In this document: positions 52,040 through 59,942 of the stretch, in pieces
Position numbering within the stretch: position 1 is the first letter of the stretch
Layout: the number at the start of each line of letters is the position of its first letter
Assembly (NCBI RefSeq): GCF_039523035.1
Contig: NZ_BAAAEN010000024.1
Location: forward strand, 1-64,000
Length of the DNA: 64,000 nt
Direction of reading: 5' to 3'
DNA from: Pigmentiphaga daeguensis
GTDB lineage: Bacteria > Pseudomonadota > Gammaproteobacteria > Burkholderiales > Burkholderiaceae_B
Made by a program: the position numbers and the translations under genes
The notes under the pieces: model-generated
Database searches by the model: none
The model's input: only the letters and a program-made list of their open reading frames with translations
Told to the model about the DNA's origin: nothing

Positions 52040-53968
52040 TCAACGGGCGACTAGATCTTCGGGCGTATCGACCAACATTGCCGTTTTTACCAGGCGCTCT
52101 ACAGCCTGCCTGGCCAGCACCGGAGACGCCTCCGATTGCTCTGCAAGCTCATCGGTTTCTATGGCATGTGCGGCGACCAGCCGAGCTGCAAGATGCAGGT
52201 TGGTCGGATCGACTGCCTCGATGACTGGGCACTTGCCCAGGGCATCGTATGGCCGCAGCAGTGCGTGATAGATGTGCCAAGTGTCGATGCCGCGCGGCAC
52301 CAGCTTCAGGACAGCCTGAATCAGCTTGCGTTTGATGGGGTCGAGTTGCCAGTCCGGGACGCGCTGCCCACGGTGCCCCAGATGAATCGACAGGAGATTG
52401 CCGGCCTGAATCTCGTAAGTGATCCAGCGGCGGGACTTGCCAACCAGCTTGGCGTAATCGGCCACCGACAGGTTGTGGGCTGCGTCGAACATCTCCAGCA
52501 ATTGCAAGCGCTCGCGCTGCACCTCTGACAGCGTGGGGCGCGCGTACTCGGGCAGATGCACCGCCGAAAGTCGATAGACGGAAGCTGGAACCGCTGGCGC
52601 ATCCGGCGCAGGCGCAACGATCAACTGAGGGGCGTTCGGGTTCAGGGCTGGCGGCTGCGCGACCGCCTGCCCGGCAATCGTGGGCAGGCCCTGCAGCGTG
52701 ATGGTCAGGTGCGTGCTGGCAACTTCGACCTGATTCTGCTCGAACAAGTCCAGGCGATCGGCCCAGTCCTGCATCATGACGCGGCGCTGCTCGACGTACT
52801 CGGCGTGGTTGTAGGTCGCGCTGATCCGATCCGGATCGGCATGCGAAAGCTGGGCGTCTATCCACTTGGGCGGATAGCCCAATTCATTGAGCGCAGTCGA
52901 GATTGTGGCGCGAACGCCGTGCCCAGTGAGCTGGTCTTCATATCCCATGCGCTTGAGCGCGCCATTGAGCGTGTTCTCGCTGAGAGGGTTTTTCAGGCAC
53001 CAATCACCAGGGATGAGATAGACCTGCGCTGGCTTCAGATTTCCCAGCAGATGACGAACGACTTCTTGTGCCTGCAACGACAGTGGCACGATGTACGGTG
53101 GGATGTCGGCGAAACGCTGGCGCTTCTTCTTGGTGAGCTGCTTGCGTTGCTTGAGCCTGACAACCGGGATGATCCACAGACCGCGCTCTAGATCGAACTG
53201 ATCGGGCGTGGCGTAGCGCAATTCACCGGTGCGCACGCCCGTGAGCAGCAGCAGACGTAGACCCAGTTGCGTATTCAGGCGACCGCTGTACTTGCGCAAC
53301 GTCTGCAGCATGGCCGGCAGCTCGGGCATGCGCAAAAAGGGGTTGTTCTCCACCGGCGGCAGCGGCATCGCCACCACATCCAAATCCTTGGCCGGGTTGT
53401 CGCCCATGTTGGGCACCACCACCGAGGCGTAGGTGAATAGCTGGCTGAACCAGGTGCGCAGCTTCTCGGCGACCGACAGCGAGCCACGCTTTTCCACTCG
53501 GCCGATGATGTCCAGCAGGTGGGCGCGGGTGACGTCGTAGACGGTCAGGTGGCGCAATACGGGAAACACATCCTTGGCGAAGACGCGCCCGATCTGTTTG
53601 GGCGTGCTCTGGCGGCCCTCATTTTCCAGGGAGAGGCTGCGGTGGGCCAGCCACTTGTCGTAGATGGCCTGGAAGGTGTGCTCGCCAGCCAGGACAATCA
53701 CGTGGCGTTTGCGCTTGCGTTCCGAGTGAGGGTTGATGTCCTTGGCCAGCAGCGCCCGCGCCTCTTCACGCAAGTCGCGAGCCTGTTTCAAGGAGAGGGC
53801 CGGATAGCCGCCAAAGGTGATGCGCTCACGCTTGCCCAGCCAGGAATAGCGGAAGTGCCATACCTTGCTGCCGATGGCGGAAACGTAGAGGTAAAGGCCG
53901 TCGAAGTCGGCAAGCGAGTACGGCTTGCCGGTGGCCTTGGCTTGTCGAGCCATGAGGTCCGAGAGCAT
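52040..53968 (-). CDS. int: Tyrosine integrase, P4/ICEclc IntB13 type
   Basis: This 642-residue recombinase has an N-terminal DUF4102 arm-binding domain (about 3-90), a core-binding domain and the catalytic domain with R246 (GVRTGEL), H350-x-x-R353 (HGVR), H376 and the nucleophile Y386. A C-terminal extension with an HTH-like segment (KLVGKSRRWITYEIQAGNLL) is typical of the IntB13 group, which targets tRNA-Gly. All catalytic residues are intact. It reads into element 1 from the putative att site at 54207. Confidence 0.95.
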   Translation of the reverse strand: MLSDLMARQAKATGKPYSLADFDGLYLYVSAIGSKVWHFRYSWLGKRERITFGGYPALSLKQARDLREEARALLAKDINPHSERKRKRHVIVLAGEHTFQAIYDKWLAHRSLSLENEGRQSTPKQIGRVFAKDVFPVLRHLTVYDVTRAHLLDIIGRVEKRGSLSVAEKLRTWFSQLFTYASVVVPNMGDNPAKDLDVVAMPLPPVENNPFLRMPELPAMLQTLRKYSGRLNTQLGLRLLLLTGVRTGELRYATPDQFDLERGLWIIPVVRLKQRKQLTKKKRQRFADIPPYIVPLSLQAQEVVRHLLGNLKPAQVYLIPGDWCLKNPLSENTLNGALKRMGYEDQLTGHGVRATISTALNELGYPPKWIDAQLSHADPDRISATYNHAEYVEQRRVMMQDWADRLDLFEQNQVEVASTHLTITLQGLPTIAGQAVAQPPALNPNAPQLIVAPAPDAPAVPASVYRLSAVHLPEYARPTLSEVQRERLQLLEMFDAAHNLSVADYAKLVGKSRRWITYEIQAGNLLSIHLGHRGQRVPDWQLDPIKRKLIQAVLKLVPRGIDTWHIYHALLRPYDALGKCPVIEAVDPTNLHLAARLVAAHAIETDELAEQSEASPVLARQAVERLVKTAMLVDTPEDLVAR

Positions 53969-54206
53969 ATGTCCAACTCCAGAAGGCGAGTTGAATGCAA
54001 TCGTTCTCTTCTAGCCCCGGCTCCTCCAGCAACAATGCGGATTGGGAACCTCGCACATTGTTTGGGCCACTTTTTGTACCAGTTTGAGCTGGCTGTCAGT
54101 GGTTCTCGCTGGATGTCAGTGGATCGAGGTTGGGTGAAAATCCTCAATCCTGACAATGACTTACGACGTTCCCTGGCGTTCGGTGGAAGTCCCTGGAAAG
54201 TCGAAG
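53969..54206. promoter_or_regulatory. Integrase upstream region with arm-type repeats
   Basis: The 238 bp between the integrase and the putative att core contain two TGTCAGTGG repeats (54094-54102, 54114-54122) and two TCCCTGG repeats (54170-54176, 54190-54196). They are candidates for integrase arm or excisionase sites. The promoter for int should lie here but has no clear consensus boxes. Confidence 0.5.
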
Positions 54207-54224
54207 TGGAGCGGGTGAAGGGAA
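54207..54224. other. Putative att core, tRNA-Gly 3'-end fragment
   Basis: TGGAGCGGGTGAAGGGAA equals the reverse complement of a plausible tRNA 3' end: CCA, discriminator, 7-bp acceptor strand, T-stem strand and two T-loop bases. Beyond it the sequence (CAGCACCC...) does not continue as a tRNA. The size and the 238-bp distance to int match the 18-bp repeat of ICEclc-like elements. The following 232 bp (to 54456) show no gene. Confidence 0.65.
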
Positions 54225-54456
54225 CAGCACCCGGTCGCTAACTCGTTTATTACGAACGTTTTTTCCGATCCAGGCGTCACGGAATGGACTCGATTGTGGA
54301 CTCAAGTCTTCGGCCTGGTCAACGCAGGCCGTTGCGGGTGATCCAAAGCGAGCCAAGCACATCTATCAACAGCCAGAGCATCGGATTTCATTCCGAAGTC
54401 TATCTGTCCACCGGCACATAACGCCACAGGCCGCAACGGACAGGCGAGCTGCGTCC

Positions 54457-55371
54457 TCAAAGGACCGGCTCATCATCGACCGGCGCGGCCCCGTCTTTCA
54501 CCCGCTCGATGAATCGCCTCATGGGCTCCGAGGGTTCGCCCCGGCGGCGCAGCAGGTAGGTGGAGAGCATCGGTGGGATGCCGGCCAGGGGACGAATGGA
54601 GATGTCCGGGCGCTGTAGCGTCTGCACCTGCGAGGCGATGGCGAAGCCGATGCCGTAGCCGGCGCCGACCAGGGTCAGCATCACGCCCAGGCTGGTCACT
54701 TCGTCCACCAGCTTGAGCGGCATGTTCGTGTCCTGCAGCACCGCCTGAATCTGGTGGCGGCAACCGGAGCCCGCCTCGGGGTGGCACAGAACCAGCGGAA
54801 ACTTCAAGGCTTCGGGCAGCGGCACCTGCACGTGTGCCAGCAAGGGATGGCGTGCGGGCACGATCACCGACAGCGGGTCGGTCCACACCGGCTCGGCGAC
54901 GAGGCCATCATGCACCGCGTTTGACAACGCAAAGCCGATGTCCAGCAGATCGTCGTGCAGCATCTTGAGCTGCTGCGCGAACGGCAGCTCGAAGACGCGA
55001 ATCTCCAGCTCGGGCTCCTCCTCACGGCTGCGTGCCAGCAGGGTGGCGATGCGGGGCTGCGCCAGGCTGTCGCAGATGGCGATGCGCAGATGGCCCTGGT
55101 AGCCCTGTGCCGCCGCCTTGGCGCTCTTGACTGCCTGCTCCACGGTGGCCATCACGCGCCGGCATTCGCCGAGGAACACCTGGCCGGCCCAGGTCAGCCG
55201 CGTCAGGCGTGTGCTGCGGTCGAACAACTGCACGCCAAGCTGGCTTTCCAGGTCGCGCATCGCACGCGACACAGGCGACTGCTCGATGCCCAGACGCTCG
55301 GCTGCACGGGCCAGATGCAGTTCTTCCGCAACTGCGACGAAGTAACGCAGCAATCTGAAATCCAAGGCCAC
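54457..55371 (-). CDS. LysR-type regulator
   Basis: This 304-residue protein has an N-terminal winged HTH (about residues 3-62, ARAAERLGIEQSPVSRAM) and a substrate-binding domain. It is clearly related along its whole length to the LysR gene at 56274. Such regulators occur in ICEs of this class; an effector is not predictable. It lies between the att fragment and the exbD remnant. Confidence 0.9.
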   Translation of the reverse strand: MALDFRLLRYFVAVAEELHLARAAERLGIEQSPVSRAMRDLESQLGVQLFDRSTRLTRLTWAGQVFLGECRRVMATVEQAVKSAKAAAQGYQGHLRIAICDSLAQPRIATLLARSREEEPELEIRVFELPFAQQLKMLHDDLLDIGFALSNAVHDGLVAEPVWTDPLSVIVPARHPLLAHVQVPLPEALKFPLVLCHPEAGSGCRHQIQAVLQDTNMPLKLVDEVTSLGVMLTLVGAGYGIGFAIASQVQTLQRPDISIRPLAGIPPMLSTYLLRRRGEPSEPMRRFIERVKDGAAPVDDEPVL

Positions 55372-55466
55372 CTCCTGTTTGTCTTCTTCTGGTTCGGCAT
55401 CTCGGGCGCCAGCATCTACATCCGCATCCCGTCAGTACCTCCTTCGATTGCATCGCGTCGAAGCAC

Positions 55467-55768
55467 TCATGCCTGTCGGGACCAGGCCCGTCGCCGACAC
55501 GCGCGGAGCTGGCCGGCGCACACAGCCGGACACTGAATGCTGATGGCCAGTGTTTGCTGCTGCCATGCCAGGGCGGGCGGCCAAGCAATATGACGCAGGC
55601 GTTCCTGCGAACCAGGGCCGCGAAGACGATGCTGCGTCCGCAAGGCTGGTAAATCAGCCGGTGTGTCGAGCACCGCGCGCAGGCGCTCACGCGTGTCGGA
55701 GTTCGCGATCGGTGCAGCCGACGACGACACGCCGGCGTCAGGGCGGGCGTGCCGATGCAGTTTCATGG
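55467..55768 (-). CDS. Hypothetical ORF after the exbD remnant
   Basis: This frame of about 100 codons starts with ATGA overlapping the exbD frame stop. It begins KLHRHARPDAGVSSSAAPIANSDTR and later turns arginine-rich without a fold signature. It may be a real small gene of the former exbD operon or degenerate sequence. Confidence 0.3.
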
Positions 55769-56041
55769 GGGTGTCTTTCGGCTCACCCCGGTCGTGGCCT
55801 GGTCGGTCACGAACCCAGCTCCAACACCCCGGACTTCTGCGTAGCCGCCATCCCCTGGGCGACGCGCTCGTAGATCCACCAGGCGGTCGCCGCGGATGAA
55901 GTCCTCGGGCTGCGGTTGACGCGGCGCGGAGGCCTGCAGCCGCTGCGCGAGCTGCTCGTCGCCCATGCGTTCGTCGTTCCAGAACACGCTGCCGTGGGTA
56001 GTGACGGACAGGTTCGCCACGTCGGGCTTGATCGGCTTCAC
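55763..56041 (-). pseudogene. exbD: exbD remnant, 5'-truncated and frameshifted
   Basis: The frame encodes the periplasmic part of an ExbD/TolR-type protein (VANLSVTTHGSVFWNDERM...QLAQRL) but lacks the N-terminal membrane helix, cut off at about 56041. After RGDRLVD the family sequence continues in another frame (YERVAQGMAATQKSGV) and returns near GFVTDQ, so there are two compensating or independent frameshifts. No exbB or tonB is present. It is a decayed piece of a TonB energising system. Confidence 0.75.
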
Positions 56042-56273
56042 TCCATTCAGACACAGATGCTAATAAGAAATATTATTGATTGTCCGTGGTTTTGTGTGAT
56101 ATGGCAACACCGATGGAATAACCCGGCCTTGCCTGGACACTCGCAGCCTCGCCAGCGACTGAAGGCCGGATGGCGGCAACTGGAAAGCCTCTGTGACCGG
56201 CATCGCCACCGGGAAGCACTCATGCGGTTCCCTACGGCCAGAGGAATGGACTCCACTTTCTGGGGGGAAGTAC

Positions 56274-57185
56274 ATGAACTTACGCCATCTTCGCTGTTTC
56301 ATCGCCGTGGCCGAGGAGTTGCACTTCGGCCGGGCGGCGCGAAGGCTGCATGTGGAGCAGTCACCCCTGTCGCGAACGATCCGCCAACTGGAGGCGGACT
56401 TGGGCGTGACGCTGCTGGAGCGCACGCCGCGCGGGGTGCGCCTGACCCCGGCCGGGCAGGTGTTCCTGGAGGAGGCCCGGCGCGTGCTGCTGACCCTTGA
56501 GCAAGCCCAGACCAAGGCGCGGGCGGTGGCGGCGGGACACCGGGGCACCCTGCGCATCGCCTTGGCCGGCGGCGTCGGGCGGACCCGGCTGTCGGCGCTG
56601 CTCGCGCTGTGCCGGGAGGAGGCGCCGGAAGTGGGCATCCGGCTGTTCGAGGCGCCGCTGTCGCAGGTGGTGGGCGGGCTGGGCAACGACCTGTACGACG
56701 CGGCCTTTGCGATGGCCGGCGAGATGGAGGCCGGGGTGGTCGCCATGCCGGTGTGGCAAGACCCGCTGGTGGTGGCCATACCCGCGCGGCACCCCTTGCT
56801 GGCGCACAAGCGGGTGCCGCTGGAAGAGGTGGTGGGCTACCCGCTGGTGCTGTGCCACCCGCAGGTGTGTGCGGAGTGCAGCCGGCAATGCGAGCGCCTG
56901 CTACGCCTGGTGGAGACACCGTCGGTCGTGGCCGAGTACGTGACGACCCACTCGCTGATGCTGGCCCTGGTGGCGGCCGGCTATGGCGTGGGATTTTCCA
57001 CCGAGGCGCACGTGGTGGCATGCCGGCAGGCGGACGTGATCGTCCGGCCGCTGGATGAAGACTCGGCGGCGCTGACGACCTACCTGCTACATCCCGAGGG
57101 CGCGATGTCGGAGCCACTGCGCCACTTCATCGACCGTGCGCAGCGTGTCGGCCATATGCCGTTGGATACGCAACGGCTCGCATGA
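56274..57185 (+). CDS. LysR-type regulator near the second regulatory cluster
   Basis: This 303-residue protein has a winged HTH at about residues 1-60 (GRAARRLHVEQSPLSRTIRQLEADLG) and a full effector domain. ATG 56274 follows GGGGGGAAG. It resembles the LysR gene at 54457 and points toward the second bisR-like gene. ICEclc uses a LysR-type activator (TciR) upstream of bisR, so a similar role is possible but unproven. Confidence 0.9.
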   Translation: MNLRHLRCFIAVAEELHFGRAARRLHVEQSPLSRTIRQLEADLGVTLLERTPRGVRLTPAGQVFLEEARRVLLTLEQAQTKARAVAAGHRGTLRIALAGGVGRTRLSALLALCREEAPEVGIRLFEAPLSQVVGGLGNDLYDAAFAMAGEMEAGVVAMPVWQDPLVVAIPARHPLLAHKRVPLEEVVGYPLVLCHPQVCAECSRQCERLLRLVETPSVVAEYVTTHSLMLALVAAGYGVGFSTEAHVVACRQADVIVRPLDEDSAALTTYLLHPEGAMSEPLRHFIDRAQRVGHMPLDTQRLA

Positions 57186-57716
57186 GGCTGTTTCAGGCGG
57201 GTTGGCCGATTCCATTTTGGTCAAACCGCCAGACCTGTTTTGTCATAGCGGGTTTCCATTGACGTTGTGCACGGGCGCGCTGCATCCAGGCGTTGCTCGC
57301 GCTTGCGGTTGGCATCCTGCGATGAAACTCGCATGCCCATCGTGGCGCGTCACAGCGAAGACGCGCGGCGCAACAGTGCTTGCCGTATGCGCATCGGCTC
57401 TGGCGTGTTGAGCTGATCGCGCTTTACTGGGCCTTTTTCCCTGCAAAGACTTTGGCCTGGTTATCCGGGTCAGGCATGGCGCCCGCGAATGACGCTGGTG
57501 ACAGCATGTTTCGCGGCTTGCGAATTGTGAGTGATGGCGCCTTGCGCGGCAAGGCGCACATCTCGCATCGGAACCGGCGGTATCACCGATGCCACGGTCT
57601 TCGCCGCTTCGCCACCTGCTCGTTTCGCCCGGAGATTCCTGGACAGCCACGCACGCCGCCTGTACGGCGGGTGCGCGTGCTTGGACTCGGTGCGATGACG
57701 AATGGAGGCGCGCGAT
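57186..57716. other. Non-coding gap before the second regulatory cluster
   Basis: I find no gene, tRNA or att-like 18-mer in these 531 bp. Short open frames exist on both strands but none has protein character. It probably holds the promoter of the bisR-like gene at 57717. Confidence 0.45.
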
Positions 57717-58478
57717 ATGCCGAAGTCGAGCAGCCTGGCCGATGGCGCCAAGACCTACTACCGCCCGATCGAGGCGGCAATCCGCTGGAGCGGATTGCTG
57801 CGCTTCGAGCGGCGCATCCTGGCGGCCTTGGGAGAGCGGCCTCTGCCGGAGGCAACGGAGTTTCCGCGCTGGCCGATGCTGCGGTTGAACGCCGAAAGAA
57901 TCTTCGATGCGCTGGCTCACGGCGAGATGCCGTATGGCAAGGAGGGCTTAGTGCGGGACACGCAGGGCCTGGCAATGGACGACCCGTCGCTGACGGTGCG
58001 GCACGTCGATCTGAAAGCCTGGATGGCGCACTACTACCCAGGCGAGAAACCGACGTTTCTGTTCGATGAGATCGAGCGTGCGCTTCACCCGGCGATCAGC
58101 CTGGACACAGTGGGCGCATTGCTGGTCGAACGGGAAGCGATCAAGGCGCGGCTGGCGGAACACCTGGGCGTGCTCGAGACGCTGCGCGCCGAGCATGAGG
58201 CGCTGCTGAAAACGCACGCCGCCTGCGCGGCCGACACGGAGCGTGCGAACACGCTGGGGCCGCGCAGCGAATCGACCTACCTGAACATCGTTGGCGGGTT
58301 ACTGACGCTGCTGCTGGGCAAGTCGCCCAGCGGCATGCCGTATTCCAGCTTCCTGACGCAGGAGGCCATCATCAGCGCGATGGTGGCGCACCACGGCAAC
58401 GCGATGGGCATCACCGAGCGCACCCTGCAGGCCAAGTTCGCACTGGCTCGGCGCAATCTGCAGAGCACAACTTCCTGA
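57717..58478 (+). CDS. bisR: BisR-like ICE regulator (copy 2)
   Basis: This 253-residue homologue of the protein at 50716 keeps YRPIEAAIRWSGLL, LTVRHVDLKAWM and YLNIVGGLL..LLGKSPSG.PYSSF, with a divergent N-terminus. ATG 57717 is preferred over the ATG 15 bases earlier because GGAGG sits 8 bp upstream. It precedes alpA copy 2 exactly as in element 1. Confidence 0.6.
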   Translation: MPKSSSLADGAKTYYRPIEAAIRWSGLLRFERRILAALGERPLPEATEFPRWPMLRLNAERIFDALAHGEMPYGKEGLVRDTQGLAMDDPSLTVRHVDLKAWMAHYYPGEKPTFLFDEIERALHPAISLDTVGALLVEREAIKARLAEHLGVLETLRAEHEALLKTHAACAADTERANTLGPRSESTYLNIVGGLLTLLLGKSPSGMPYSSFLTQEAIISAMVAHHGNAMGITERTLQAKFALARRNLQSTTS

Positions 58479-58509
58479 GCGATGCCAGACCGTATCTGCG
58501 GTCGCGGAA

Positions 58510-58523
58510 ACCGCATTTGCGGT
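58510..58523 (+). promoter_or_regulatory. Palindrome in the alpA promoter (copy 2)
   Basis: ACCGCA-TT-TGCGGT sits where copy 1 has ATTGCA-TT-TGCAAT, flanked by the same GTCGCGGA and TGTCTTT blocks. Changes in one arm are mirrored in the other, as expected for a dimer-binding operator. It is 74 bp before the alpA start. Confidence 0.7.
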
Positions 58524-58596
58524 GTCTTTCTTCAACGCGGCGTTCTTAATTCGAGTCACGCCAATCAGCGCCACTGAGCGTTAAGGAGTGACCCTC

Positions 58597-58815
58597 ATGT
58601 CTTCGCAGACCACCGCCACGGCGGCACCGACCGAGCACCGCATCCTGCGCCGCGCCGAGGTCGAAGCCAAGACCGGCTTCAAGCGCGCGCACATCTACAG
58701 CCTGATGAAGGAAGGCAAGTTCCCCAAGGCGCTGCGCCTGGGCGTGCGCGCGGTGGGCTGGGACTCGGTGGAGATCGAACAGTGGATCGCCGAGCGCCTC
58801 AAAGAACGCGCCTGA
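58597..58815 (+). CDS. alpA: AlpA-family transcription regulator (copy 2)
   Basis: This 72-residue AlpA protein is nearly identical to copy 1 in its core (VEAKTGFKRAHIYSLMK.G.FP.ALRLGVRAVGWDS). ATG 58597 has AAGGAG 8 bp upstream and the same GAGTGACC spacer as copy 1. Confidence 0.88.
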   Translation: MSSQTTATAAPTEHRILRRAEVEAKTGFKRAHIYSLMKEGKFPKALRLGVRAVGWDSVEIEQWIAERLKERA

Positions 58816-58855
58816 CGCTTCTTCTCGGTTCATGCCATTCGACGAGGAGAAGCCC

Positions 58856-59722
58856 ATGCAGGTGGTGTCCATCATTTCGACCAAGGGCGGCGTGGGCAAG
58901 ACCACGACTGCGGCCAACCTGGGCGGCTTCATCGCCGATGCCGGGCTGCGCGTGCTGCTGCTGGACCTGGACGTGCAGCCCACGCTGTCGAGCTACTTCA
59001 CGCTGGACGTGCGCGCGCCCGGCGGCATCTACGAGATGCTGGCCTTCAACGAGCGGCGCATCGAGCAACTGGTGTCGCGCACCGCGATCGCGGGCCTGGA
59101 CCTGGTGCTCTCGAACGACGACCGCGGCGAACTGAACACGCTGCTGCTGCACGCTCCGGATGGGCGCCTGCGACTGCGCCATTTGCTTCCCGTCTTCCGC
59201 CCGCACTATGACTTGCTGTTGATCGACACGCAGGGCGCGCGCAGCGTGCTGCTGGAGATGGCGGTGCTGGCGTCCGACCTGGCGCTGTCGCCGGTGACGC
59301 CGGAAATCCTCGCGGCACGCGAGCTGCGACGCGGCACGCTGCAACTGATCGAGGACATCGCGCCGTATCGGCACCTGGGCATCGAACCGCCGCCGCTGCG
59401 CCTGCTCATCAACCGTGTGCATCCGGTGTCGTCGAACGCACGGCTGGTCCAGCAGGCGCTGCGACAGGTGTTCCAGGAACAGGCCGGCGTGCAGGTGCTG
59501 GACACCGACGTGCCGGCCATCGAAGCCTATCCGCGCGCTGCGACACGAGGATTGCCGGTGCATCGGGTGGAGTACCGGCGGCCGGCTGGGCGCACGGCGC
59601 CCGCAGCGCTGGACACCATGCGCACGTTGGCCGGTGAGCTGTTCCCCGCGTGGCGGGAGCGCTTCGCGCTGGTCACCGGCCGGGCCGATGCGGGAGGGGC
59701 CAGCCATGGCGAGCGCACATGA
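58856..59722 (+). CDS. parA: ParA/Soj-type partition ATPase (copy 2)
   Basis: This 288-residue protein has KGGVGKTT at 10-17 and is collinear with copy 1 without gaps in the core; differences cluster in the C-terminal tail. It overlaps shi by 17 bp as in copy 1. Both ATPases look functional. Confidence 0.93.
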   Translation: MQVVSIISTKGGVGKTTTAANLGGFIADAGLRVLLLDLDVQPTLSSYFTLDVRAPGGIYEMLAFNERRIEQLVSRTAIAGLDLVLSNDDRGELNTLLLHAPDGRLRLRHLLPVFRPHYDLLLIDTQGARSVLLEMAVLASDLALSPVTPEILAARELRRGTLQLIEDIAPYRHLGIEPPPLRLLINRVHPVSSNARLVQQALRQVFQEQAGVQVLDTDVPAIEAYPRAATRGLPVHRVEYRRPAGRTAPAALDTMRTLAGELFPAWRERFALVTGRADAGGASHGERT

Positions 59723-59942
59723 ACTGGCGCGCGGCCGTGAACGGCTGCGCGCGCTGATCGAGTTCGCGCTGGGCGAAGGCTGGCGCGTGGTGCGCACGTC
59801 CGGCGGGCACCTGAAATTCACGAAACCAGGCTGCGCGTCGATCTACACCAGTTCGACTGCGAGCGACCACCGTGCCGACCGCAATGCCCGCGCGCAGCTT
59901 CGCCGCGCCGACAGGCAGGCGCAGGAGAACGGCCGTGGCTGA
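59706..59942 (+). CDS. shi: Shi-like HicA-fold small protein (copy 2)
   Basis: This 78-residue protein keeps GGHLKFTKPGCASIYTSSTAS and the C-terminal RNARAQLRRA helix of copy 1. It overlaps parA by 17 bp and parB by 8 bp, the same overlaps as in element 1. Confidence 0.8.
   Translation: MASAHELARGRERLRALIEFALGEGWRVVRTSGGHLKFTKPGCASIYTSSTASDHRADRNARAQLRRADRQAQENGRG

Noticed and set aside
51783..52043. 86-codon minus-strand frame between int and the bisR-like gene
   Set aside because: It overlaps the int stop, has no recognisable ribosome site or fold, and lacks a counterpart in the second cluster.
54100..54300. Intact tRNA-Gly gene at the integrase end
   Set aside because: Only the 18-bp 3' segment is present; the sequence beyond does not form a T-arm or anticodon arm.
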